DNA of 41,386 bases from Vicinamibacteria bacterium (GTDB taxonomy: Bacteria; Acidobacteriota; Vicinamibacteria; Fen-336): positions 1 to 41,386 of the forward strand of contig JAMPXO010000033.1 of the NCBI GenBank assembly GCA_023701125.1. Direction: 5' to 3'. Every line of letters begins with the position of its first letter. Within the stretch, counting starts at the first letter, position 1. Position numbers and translations under genes: made by a program. The notes under the pieces were generated by a model. That model searched no databases, was not told where the DNA came from, and saw only the letters and a program-made list of their open reading frames with translations. This document shows, piece after piece, positions 20,487 through 27,687 of this stretch.

Positions 20487-20992
20487 GCCGATTGCCCGAT
20501 TTCGCCGCGCCGCCGCCATCGCAGCGGGCGTCGACCCCCGCCGTGCTGGCCGCCGCGCTGGTGTTCGGCCTCGCTTTCGCGGACGCGTGGCTGGCCCGCG
20601 ATCTGGCCACGGGGACCGAGGCCCGGGTCGCCTCCCTGCAGGCGGAGACCGTGGCGCTGCGCGCTCGCGTCGATCGACTGCGCGCCGCCGTGCGTCGGGG
20701 CGCCGATGCGCCCGCGCTCGGGGCCCTGACCGTGCCACCGGCCGTGATCCTGGACCACGTCGCCTCGCGCCTGCCCGCCGACGTGCGGCTGACCGATTTC
20801 GAGGTCCGCTATCTCGACGCCGCCCGCGTCCGCCTCGCGGTCGAGGCTCGCACCCCGGAGGCCTGGGACCGCCTGCTGGCGGCGCTCGCCGCCTCGCCCC
20901 GGCTGCGCGAACTGCGGCCCAGCCCCGAGCGCCGCGAACACGACCTGCGCGCCAGCATCACCGCGACCTGGGTGGACGAGGGGGCGCAGTGA
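20483..20992 (+). CDS. PilN-like pilus/secretion assembly protein
   Basis: The 169-residue product starts at ATG 20483, overlapping the previous stop (ATGA). It has a short cytoplasmic N-terminus (SRLPDFAAPPP), one membrane segment (about 21-36), a coiled-coil stretch (ASLQAETVALRARVDRLRAAV), and a small periplasmic ferredoxin-like domain (LPADVRLTDFEVRYLDAARV...). This is the layout of PilN, which in type IV pilus systems carries the INLLP-type tail that binds PilM. The N-terminus here contains RLPDF, a possible equivalent. GspL C-terminal half is an alternative. Confidence 0.6.
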   Translation: MSRLPDFAAPPPSQRASTPAVLAAALVFGLAFADAWLARDLATGTEARVASLQAETVALRARVDRLRAAVRRGADAPALGALTVPPAVILDHVASRLPADVRLTDFEVRYLDAARVRLAVEARTPEAWDRLLAALAASPRLRELRPSPERREHDLRASITATWVDEGAQ

Positions 20993-21495
20993 ACCGCGGC
21001 GTCGTCGTCCTCGCGTTGCTGGTGGCGGCGTTGCTGCTGCACGGGGGCGTGGCCCGGCCCGCCCGCGCGCGGGCGCAGGCGCGGGGCGCCGAGGAGGCCC
21101 GGCTGCACCGCGAGCTGCGCGCGCAGCGGCTGCGGCTGGCCGAGACGACGCGCGCGGCGCGCCGCCTCGAGGCCTCGCGCGAGCAGGTGGCGCGGGCGCC
21201 GCAACTCGAGCGCGACAGCGCCCCGACCGCCGTCAGGGCCACGATCGTCGCCCGCATCGCCGGCATGGGGCTCGACGAACTGCGGCTCCAGGTGCGGCCC
21301 GCCACGGGCCTCGCGGTGGCCCAGTTCGACGTCTCGGGCCGCGCGGCGACGACTCGCCAGGCGCTGGCCGCGATCGCGGCTCTCAACGACGCCGGAGAGG
21401 CGCGGGTGACCACCGCCGTGCAGCTCTCGAGCGACGGCGCTGGGCTGCGCTTCAGCGCTCGCGGCTCGCGGCTCCAGCCGCAGGGCACCCCGTGA
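20989..21495 (+). CDS. PilO/GspM-like pilus/secretion assembly protein
   Basis: GTG 20989 overlaps the preceding stop (GTGA) and gives 168 residues. It has an N-terminal membrane segment (about 3-17), a coiled coil rich in Arg and Glu (28-68), and a C-terminal domain with MGLDELRLQVRP and FDVSGRAATTRQALAAIAAL, the ferredoxin-like fold pattern shared by PilO and GspM. In such systems it pairs with PilN in the periplasm. Sequence identity to either family is weak, so the call rests on size, topology and position. Confidence 0.55.
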   Translation: MNRGVVVLALLVAALLLHGGVARPARARAQARGAEEARLHRELRAQRLRLAETTRAARRLEASREQVARAPQLERDSAPTAVRATIVARIAGMGLDELRLQVRPATGLAVAQFDVSGRAATTRQALAAIAALNDAGEARVTTAVQLSSDGAGLRFSARGSRLQPQGTP

Positions 21496-21956
21496 GGCGC
21501 GCGATGCTGGCCCTCGTCGCCGCCCTGGCCGCGATCACGGCGTACTGGTCGTCGCGCCCACCGGAAGTCGCGGCGCCTGCCGCGCCTGCCGCCCGGCCCG
21601 CGCCCGCGCGGGTCGAGCCGACTCCGTCCACCGCGCCGCCGCGGGGCGGTCGCGACCCGTTCGCCTTCGGTGGCGCGGCCGTCGACCCCGCCCCCGAGCA
21701 GCAGATCGAAGACCACGAGCCGCAGTTCGAGTCGGTACCGCAGCTCCCCACCCCGACGCCACCGCCGTTGCGCCTGGCGGGCCTGGTCGGCCGCGACGGC
21801 CGCCTCCACGCGGCGCTGGTCGAGAGCGGCGAGGTGGTGTTGGCGGCCGTCGGCGAATCGGCCTTCGGCTGGACGGTCGCCGAGATCGATCCCGTGACCG
21901 GGGTCCTGTTGCGAGGCGCCGACGGCGCGGAGCTGCGGCTGCCGGTCGCGCGATGA
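21492..21956 (+). CDS. PilP/GspC-like periplasmic linker protein
   Basis: GTG 21492 again overlaps the previous stop (GTGA). The 154-residue product has an N-terminal anchor or signal (residues 4-19), a Pro/Ala-rich linker to about residue 50, GGRDPFAFG, and a small beta domain (LRLAGLVGRDGRLHAALVESGEVVLAAVGESAFGWTVAEI...) with a GVLLRGADGAELRLPV end. RDPF followed by a small beta domain is the layout of PilP, and also of GspC, which connects the inner-membrane platform to the outer-membrane secretin. No secretin gene follows. Confidence 0.6.
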   Translation: MRRAMLALVAALAAITAYWSSRPPEVAAPAAPAARPAPARVEPTPSTAPPRGGRDPFAFGGAAVDPAPEQQIEDHEPQFESVPQLPTPTPPPLRLAGLVGRDGRLHAALVESGEVVLAAVGESAFGWTVAEIDPVTGVLLRGADGAELRLPVAR

Positions 21957-21973
21957 GCGCGCGGCCCGCTTCG

Positions 21974-22002
21974 TTGCTTCGCCCGGGGGGCGGTGCTAGA
22001 TT
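21974..22002 (+). promoter_or_regulatory. Candidate promoter of the pseudokinase gene
   Basis: TTGCTT (21974-21979) and TAGATT (21997-22002) are separated by exactly 17 bases, and TG at 21994-21995 adds an extended -10. This lies in the 91-base gap after the pil-like operon and 45 bases before the ATG at 22048. A GAGGGTGG ribosome binding site follows. It is the best sigma-70-like promoter seen in the window. Confidence 0.6.
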
Positions 22003-22047
22003 GCCGCTTCCGTCACAATTCTTTTCAAATACGAGGGTGGCGCGCTG

Positions 22048-24042
22048 ATGACCAGGAAGGAAAAGTTCGGCAAGTTCGTCCTTCTTGAAGAGATCGAGAA
22101 GACCGGACTCGGCACCGAGTTCCGCGCCGCCAAGCTGTCCGCGACGGGCCTCGAGAAGATCGTCAGCCTGTTCCGCTTCGCGCCCGCCGTCACCGCCAAC
22201 GCCGATGCGGCGAAGCTGCTGATGGACCAGGCCAAGCTGGCGGCCCAGCTCCAGAACACCAACATCGTCAAGGTGCTCGGCATCGGCAAGGTCGAGGCCA
22301 GCTACTACGTCTCGTCCGAGTTCGTCGAGGCCAAGAGCCTGCGCGCGATCCTGCGCCGCGCGCGCCAGGACGGCTTCCCGTTCTCCGTCGACCACGCGCT
22401 GCTGGTCGCGAGCAAGGCCTGCGCCGCGCTCGAGTACGCCCACGGCCGCCGTGCCGAGGACGGCTCGCGCATGGTGCACGGCATGATGGCGCCCGAGCAC
22501 GTGCTGGTCAGCTACGAGGGTGAGGTTCGCACCCGCGGCTTCGGGCTGTGGCCCGCGCAGTTGCGCGAGTTCGGCCTGCTCGGACCCGACGAAACCGCGG
22601 CGCTGTCGCCCGAGCAGGCGGCCGGCGGCAAGGCCGACGCGCGCTCGGACGTGTTCGGTGTCGGCGCCCTGCTGTTCGAGGCGCTGACCGGGCAGCATCC
22701 GTTCGCGAACGGCCGCAGCGAAGATTTCGCCGGCCTGCTGGCCGCGGCCCGGCTCGCCAACCCGACGACGGACGACGACAGCATCCCTGCCCCGATCCTC
22801 GACATCCTCGGCAAGTCGCTGGCGCCGGCGGCCGCGCGGTACGGCGAGATGGCCGAGATGCGCAAGGCGATCGACACCCTGCTCTTCACCGGCGACTTCA
22901 CGCCGACGACCTTCAACCTCGCCTTCTTCATGCACTCGCTGTTCCGCGAGGACATCGACCGCGAGACGCGGGCGCTGAAGGAAGAACGCGAGCATGGCTA
23001 CGCCGAGTACCTCGGCGAAGAGAAGCCGGCGCCCGCGCCGGTCGTGGTGCCGTCGCCCGCGCAGGCGGCCACGGTCCAGATGGACCGGCCGCACGTGCCG
23101 GAGGCGCCGCACGTGCCGCCGCCCTCGCATGCCGGCCCGCCGCCCTCGGAGCCCGCGATCTCGATCCCCGGCGGGGCTCAGCCCGCCGCCGGGAAGAGTT
23201 CGATGCCGATGGTCGTGGGTGGCCTCGCCGCCGTGGTCGTGATCGCGGTGGGCGCCTGGATGATGCTCGGCCGCACGACGCCGGAGCCGGCGCCGACGGC
23301 TCCGGCCACGCTCTCCGCCGAAGCCGCGGCCGCGATGAAGAAGGTCCAGGAACTCGAGCAGAAGCTGGCTGCGCTCGAGGCCGAGAAGCAGGCCGAGGAG
23401 CAGAAGGCGGCCGAAGAGGCCGAGAAGAAGCTGAAGGCCCAGGCCGCCGCCAAGGGCCAGCAGGTCGATCCCGCCGCCCTCGCCAAGGCCCAGGAGGAGG
23501 CGCGCAAGAAGGCCGCCGCCGAGGCCGAGGCGCGCCAGCAGGAGGAACTGCGCAGGCTGGCCGAGGAGAAGAAGGCCGAAGAAGCGCGCATCGCCGACGA
23601 GAAGAAGCGGGCGGACGAAGCGGCCCGCGCTGCCGCCGCAGCGGCCCCGCCGACGACGGTCGCCGCCGCCGCGGCTCCGGTTTCGCAGGCGGCCGCCCCG
23701 GCCCCCGCGCCCGCGACGCCCGCGGCGCTCAAGCCCGGCACGCTCGTCAACCTGAGCGACGCGGGAGTGATCTCGCCCGTGGTCGACAAGAACCCGGCTC
23801 TCCAGTACCCGCCGATCGCGCTCCGCCAGCGCGTCGAAGGCACGGTCGAGTTGAACGTGCTGGTCGACGAGAAGGGCAGCGTCACGGATGCCCAGGTCGT
23901 GACGGGCGCCGGCGGCAAGGCCGGCCTGAACGAGGCCGCGATCGACAACGTCAAGCGGCGCAAGTACCGGCCGGCGACCAAGGACGGCGTGCCCGTCAAG
24001 GTGTGGGTGCCGGTGCGCGTGGTCTTCAAGCTGCCCAGCTAG
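22048..24042 (+). CDS. Pseudokinase - membrane segment - coiled coil - TonB C-terminal fusion protein
   Basis: A 664-residue protein with four parts. Residues 8-280 follow the Ser/Thr kinase fold (EYAHGRR; SPEQAAG; ARSDVFGVGALLFEALTGQHPF). The catalytic residues are missing: the ATP lysine position reads SLFR (K to F42), the HRD motif is HGM (144-146), the loop asparagine is H151, and DFG is GFG (164-166). Residues 325-385 are a Pro-rich linker; 387-408 form one membrane helix; 424-528 a charged coiled coil; 578-663 a complete TonB-C domain (NPALQYPPIALRQRVEGTVELNV; RKYRPATKDGVPVKVWVPVRV). The pseudokinase would be cytoplasmic and the TonB domain periplasmic. Substrate and partners are unknown. 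It is preceded by a good promoter and ribosome binding site. Confidence 0.9.
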   Translation: MTRKEKFGKFVLLEEIEKTGLGTEFRAAKLSATGLEKIVSLFRFAPAVTANADAAKLLMDQAKLAAQLQNTNIVKVLGIGKVEASYYVSSEFVEAKSLRAILRRARQDGFPFSVDHALLVASKACAALEYAHGRRAEDGSRMVHGMMAPEHVLVSYEGEVRTRGFGLWPAQLREFGLLGPDETAALSPEQAAGGKADARSDVFGVGALLFEALTGQHPFANGRSEDFAGLLAAARLANPTTDDDSIPAPILDILGKSLAPAAARYGEMAEMRKAIDTLLFTGDFTPTTFNLAFFMHSLFREDIDRETRALKEEREHGYAEYLGEEKPAPAPVVVPSPAQAATVQMDRPHVPEAPHVPPPSHAGPPPSEPAISIPGGAQPAAGKSSMPMVVGGLAAVVVIAVGAWMMLGRTTPEPAPTAPATLSAEAAAAMKKVQELEQKLAALEAEKQAEEQKAAEEAEKKLKAQAAAKGQQVDPAALAKAQEEARKKAAAEAEARQQEELRRLAEEKKAEEARIADEKKRADEAARAAAAAAPPTTVAAAAAPVSQAAAPAPAPATPAALKPGTLVNLSDAGVISPVVDKNPALQYPPIALRQRVEGTVELNVLVDEKGSVTDAQVVTGAGGKAGLNEAAIDNVKRRKYRPATKDGVPVKVWVPVRVVFKLPS

Positions 24043-24063
24043 GAGCGCGGCGGCCCGCCGACC

Positions 24064-26115
24064 GTGCACCTGCGACCGTATCCGTTCACCGCCCTGGTCC
24101 GCCGCGCGCTGCGTGAGCTGGACCGGGGCGGTGACGTCTTCGACCTGCCGCGCGCCGCCCTGCACCGCGCGGACCAGGCACTCGACCTGTCGGTCGACTT
24201 CCACGGCCATCGTGCCGCGACCCCGCTCGGGCCCGCCGCCGGTCCGCAGTCTCAGATGGCGCAGAACCTCGCGCTGTGCTGGCTGTCGGGCAGCCGCATC
24301 CTCGAGCTGAAGACCGTGCAGGTCAAGGACGCCCTCGACATCCCGCGCCCCTGCATCGACATGGCCACGGTCGGCTACAACGTCGAGTGGAGCCAGGAAC
24401 TGCGGCTGCCGGAGTCGCTCGCGGAGTACGTCAAGGGCCGGATGCTGATCGAGGTGATGCGAGCGCACCTCGGCGTGGACCCGGGCGCGGACCCGCTGGT
24501 GTTCGACACCAGCGTCGGCTACGACCTGGCGGGGCTGCGCAGCGGGCCGGTGCAGGCGTTCCTGGGCGGGATGCGTGACGCGCGCGCGCTCGTCGACCGC
24601 CTGCGCCGCGAGATCCCGGACGAGTGGCGCCACTACCGCGACCTCGACTTCCCGGCCGCCATCTCGGACACGGTGACGCTCAGCACGTTCCACGGCTGCC
24701 CGCCCGACGAGATCGAGCGGATGACGGAGTTCCTGCTCGAGAGCGGCTTCCACGCGGTGGTCAAGCTCAACCCGATGCTGCTCGGGCCGGAGCGCGCTCG
24801 CGAGCTGCTGCACGGCGTGATGGGCTACGACGAACTGCGGGTGCCGGACTCCGCGTTCGCGCGCGACACCCGCTGGGAGCAGATGGCGGGCTTCGTCGAC
24901 CGCCTCGGCCGCCGCGCGACGGAGCTGGGGCGCGGCTTCGGCGTGAAGTTCTCGAACACGCTGATCGTGGAGAACCACCGCGACTTCTTCCCCGCCACGG
25001 AAAAGGAGATGTACGTGTCGGGGCCGCCGCTGTTCGTGCTGGCGATGAATCTCGTCCAGCGCTTCCGCGCGGAGTTCGGCGCGCGTTTCCCGATCTCGTA
25101 CTCGGCCGGCATCGACCGCGGCAACTTCGCGGACGCGGTGGCGCTGGGCCTGGTGCCGGTGACCGTGTGCTCCGACCTGCTCAAGCCGCGCGGCTACGCG
25201 CGGGCGGCGGGCTACCTGCAGTCGCTGCGCGAGCGGATGCGCGCCGTCGGCGCGTCGCACGTCGGCGACTTCGTGATCCGCGCGTTCGGCCTCGGCGAGG
25301 CTGCGCTCGGACGGGTGACGGGGCTCGACGACGCGGCGCGGGCGCGGGGCCTCGCGACGCTCGCGACCGGCGGCGACCTGCGGGCCGCGGTGGGCGAGGC
25401 GGTCCACGCCGCGTGGCGCGACCAGGCCGCGCTGCTCAACACGGACCACTACGTGCCCAAGGCGACCCGCGACCCGCGCTACGGCCAGCCCGCCAATGCC
25501 AGGCCGCCGAAGAAGCTCGGTAGCCCCCTGCAGCTCTTCGACTGCGTCACCTGCAACAAGTGCGTGCCGGTGTGCCCCAACGACGCCAACTTCGCCTTCG
25601 TGCTGCCGCGGCTCGAGCAGTCGATCGTCAAGCTTCTGCCCCGGCCCGGCGGCGGCTTCGCGGCACGGGTGGACGGCCAGCTCGTGATCGAGCAGAAGCA
25701 GCAGTACGCCAACTTCGCCGACTTCTGCAACGAGTGCGGCAACTGCGACGTGTTCTGCCCCGAGGATGGCGGGCCGTACGTCGTCAAGCCGCGCTTCTTC
25801 GGCAGCGTCGACGACTGGCGCCAGCTCGCCCACCTCGACGGCTTCGTGCTGGATGCCGCCAGCGGCGCACTCCACGGCCGAATCGGCGGCCGCGACTACG
25901 CGCTCTCCGCGGAGGGCGAGCGCGAGCGCTATGCGGCCACGGGCTTCTCGCTGCTGCTCGATCCCGCGGACCCGGCCCGCGACGCGCGCGGGGAGGCGCT
26001 CGGCGAGGTCGACCTGACGCCGTTCCACATCCTGCGCTGGATCCGCGCCGGGGTGTACGCTTCGGAACGCATCAACTATCTGACTGAGTTGACGGCTGAC
26101 CCGGGAGGGCCGTGA
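24064..26115 (+). CDS. ygfK: Short YgfK-like Fe-S oxidoreductase (putative urate/ureide reductase subunit)
   Basis: The 683-residue product starts at GTG 24064, matching the E. coli YgfK opening RPxPF. A flavin-binding dihydroorotate-dehydrogenase-like barrel covers about 1-400 (PLGPAAGPQSQMAQN; ELKTVQ; LSTFHGCPPDEIE; VKLNPMLLG; DLLKPRGY). Two ferredoxin-type 4Fe-4S motifs follow at C494-497-500-504 and C555-558-561-565. E. coli YgfK is about 1030 residues and has a glutamate-synthase-like FAD/NADPH module between barrel and clusters. That module is absent here, with only about 90 residues bridging the two. In other bacteria ygfK is tied to selenium-dependent purine hydroxylases and urate breakdown. 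It lies 21 bases after the pseudokinase gene and overlaps the next gene. Confidence 0.9.
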   Translation: MHLRPYPFTALVRRALRELDRGGDVFDLPRAALHRADQALDLSVDFHGHRAATPLGPAAGPQSQMAQNLALCWLSGSRILELKTVQVKDALDIPRPCIDMATVGYNVEWSQELRLPESLAEYVKGRMLIEVMRAHLGVDPGADPLVFDTSVGYDLAGLRSGPVQAFLGGMRDARALVDRLRREIPDEWRHYRDLDFPAAISDTVTLSTFHGCPPDEIERMTEFLLESGFHAVVKLNPMLLGPERARELLHGVMGYDELRVPDSAFARDTRWEQMAGFVDRLGRRATELGRGFGVKFSNTLIVENHRDFFPATEKEMYVSGPPLFVLAMNLVQRFRAEFGARFPISYSAGIDRGNFADAVALGLVPVTVCSDLLKPRGYARAAGYLQSLRERMRAVGASHVGDFVIRAFGLGEAALGRVTGLDDAARARGLATLATGGDLRAAVGEAVHAAWRDQAALLNTDHYVPKATRDPRYGQPANARPPKKLGSPLQLFDCVTCNKCVPVCPNDANFAFVLPRLEQSIVKLLPRPGGGFAARVDGQLVIEQKQQYANFADFCNECGNCDVFCPEDGGPYVVKPRFFGSVDDWRQLAHLDGFVLDAASGALHGRIGGRDYALSAEGERERYAATGFSLLLDPADPARDARGEALGEVDLTPFHILRWIRAGVYASERINYLTELTADPGGP

Positions 26116-27347
26116 TGAAGCAGGACCGACTGGCCATCAAGGGCGCCCGGCTCGTGGGCCGGCTCGAGGAGCTGGCGCAGATCGGCGCGATCGACGGCAA
26201 CGGCTGCTGCCGGCTGGCGCTGACCGACGAGGACCGCCGCGGCCGCGACCTGGTCGTGTCGTGGATGAAGGCGCTCGGCCTGGCCGTCACCGTCGACCGC
26301 ATCGGCAACGTGGTCGGGCTCCGCGCCGGCCGCACCGCGGGCGCGCCGGTGGTGATCGGCTCCCACATCGACACCGTGCGCACGGGCGGCCGCTACGATG
26401 GCAACCTGGGCGTGCTGGCCGGCCTGGAAGTCGTGGCGACGCTGAACGACGCCGGCGTGACGACCGACAAGCCGCTGGCGGTGGCCTTCTTCACCAACGA
26501 GGAAGGCGCTCGCTTCGCGCCCGACATGATGGGCAGCGCGGTCCACCAGGGCGCGCTGGCGCTGGACACCGCGCTGGCCGCGGTCGGCATCGACGGCGAG
26601 ACGGTCGGCGACTGCCTGAACCGGATCGGCTACGCGGGCCCGGAGCCGGTCGGCACGATGCGCGCCGCGGCCTACGTCGAGCTGCACATCGAGCAGGGGC
26701 CCGTGCTCGAGCGCGAGGGCGTCCAGATCGGCGCGGTCACCGGCGTGCAGGGCATCTCGTGGACCGAGCTGACGATCAAGGGCGTCTCCTGCCACGCGGG
26801 CACCACGCCGATGGCGATGCGCCACGACGCGGGCTACGCGGCGGCGGAGATCGCCTGCTTCGTGCGTCGGCTGGCCCACGAGATCGGCGGCACCCAGGTC
26901 GGCACCGTCGGATTCCTCGAGCTCGCGCCCAACCTCGTCAACGTCGTGGCCAACCGTGCGCGGCTGACGGTCGACCTGCGCAACACCGACGAGGCCGTAC
27001 TGCGCCGCGCGGAGGAGCGCACGTTCGCCTTCCTCGACGAGCTCGCCGCGCGCGAGGGCGTCGAGATCACGCGCCGCACGCTGGCCCGCTTCGCGCCGGT
27101 CGACTTCGCGCCGGAGATGATCGCGATGGTCGAAGAGGAGGCGCAGGGGCTGGGGCTGTCGACGAAGCGGATGCCCTCCGGCGCGGGCCACGACGCCCAG
27201 ATGTTCGCCCCCAATTGCCCGTCCGGGATGGTCTTCGTCCAGAGCCACAAGGGCCTCAGCCACAACGTTGCCGAGTACACGGCCCCCGAGCACCTCGCGG
27301 CCGGCGCCAACGTGCTGCTCAAGGTCGTCCGGAGGCTCGCGGGCTAG
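26115..27347 (+). CDS. M20-family N-carbamoyl-L-amino acid / allantoate amidohydrolase
   Basis: A 410-residue zinc hydrolase of the AllC/HyuC/ureidoglycolate type, which removes a carbamoyl group from ureido acids. Metal ligands are visible: H84 and D86 in GSHIDT, D95 in RYDGNLG, E129-E130 in NEE, H191 in ELHIEQG. The central HAGTTPM motif and the late GAGHDAQ and SHKGLSHN segments complete the family pattern. ATG 26115 overlaps the ygfK stop by one base; GTG 26112 would add one residue. The substrate cannot be fixed: N-carbamoyl amino acids, allantoate or 2,3-diureidopropionate are all possible. The ygfK context favours a purine-derived ureide. Confidence 0.92.
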   Translation: MKQDRLAIKGARLVGRLEELAQIGAIDGNGCCRLALTDEDRRGRDLVVSWMKALGLAVTVDRIGNVVGLRAGRTAGAPVVIGSHIDTVRTGGRYDGNLGVLAGLEVVATLNDAGVTTDKPLAVAFFTNEEGARFAPDMMGSAVHQGALALDTALAAVGIDGETVGDCLNRIGYAGPEPVGTMRAAAYVELHIEQGPVLEREGVQIGAVTGVQGISWTELTIKGVSCHAGTTPMAMRHDAGYAAAEIACFVRRLAHEIGGTQVGTVGFLELAPNLVNVVANRARLTVDLRNTDEAVLRRAEERTFAFLDELAAREGVEITRRTLARFAPVDFAPEMIAMVEEEAQGLGLSTKRMPSGAGHDAQMFAPNCPSGMVFVQSHKGLSHNVAEYTAPEHLAAGANVLLKVVRRLAG

Positions 27348-27687
27348 CCCCGCAGCCCGCCGCCGGGCGGCCGCCGTCGTCGATCGAGCGTGGGGCGGGG
27401 TCGGACGGGGTCAGCGGTCGCACGACCAGGTGTCGCAGGCCATACAGGCTCGCGTACCCGAGCGCGAATGCCAGCAGGCCCAGCCCGAAGCTGATGCGAT
27501 AAGCGCCCTCGAGCAGCGCGGCGACCAGGAGCGTCGCGCCGCTCCAGCCCGCCACACCTCGCAGCACACGCGGATAGTACGTGCCGATCGCATGCCAGAG
27601 ATCGATGATGCCGTACAACGCCGCGAGCACGCGGATGGCGAGCGCCACGCCGAGCCCGAAGGCGAACAACGAGCCCAGCCGCGTCAC
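27319..27687 (-). CDS. Small membrane protein of unknown function
   Basis: GTG 27687 overlaps the stop of the upstream PEP-utilising enzyme (GTGA) and gives 122 residues. Three hydrophobic stretches are seen: about 5-28 (FAFGLGVALAIRVLAALYG), 46-66 and 68-90. The remaining C-terminus (91-122) is polar and rich in Pro, Gly and Arg. The 3' end overlaps the convergent amidohydrolase gene by 29 bases. I do not recognise the family. The tight coupling suggests it works with the phosphotransferase-like protein. Confidence 0.6.
   Translation of the reverse strand: MTRLGSLFAFGLGVALAIRVLAALYGIIDLWHAIGTYYPRVLRGVAGWSGATLLVAALLEGAYRISFGLGLLAFALGYASLYGLRHLVVRPLTPSDPAPRSIDDGGRPAAGCGASPRASGRP

Noticed and set aside
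21535-26028. A 1497-residue minus-strand open frame opposite the pseudokinase and ygfK
   Set aside because: Its residues mirror the codon bias of the + strand genes, which have clear motifs; no independent start signals or domains.
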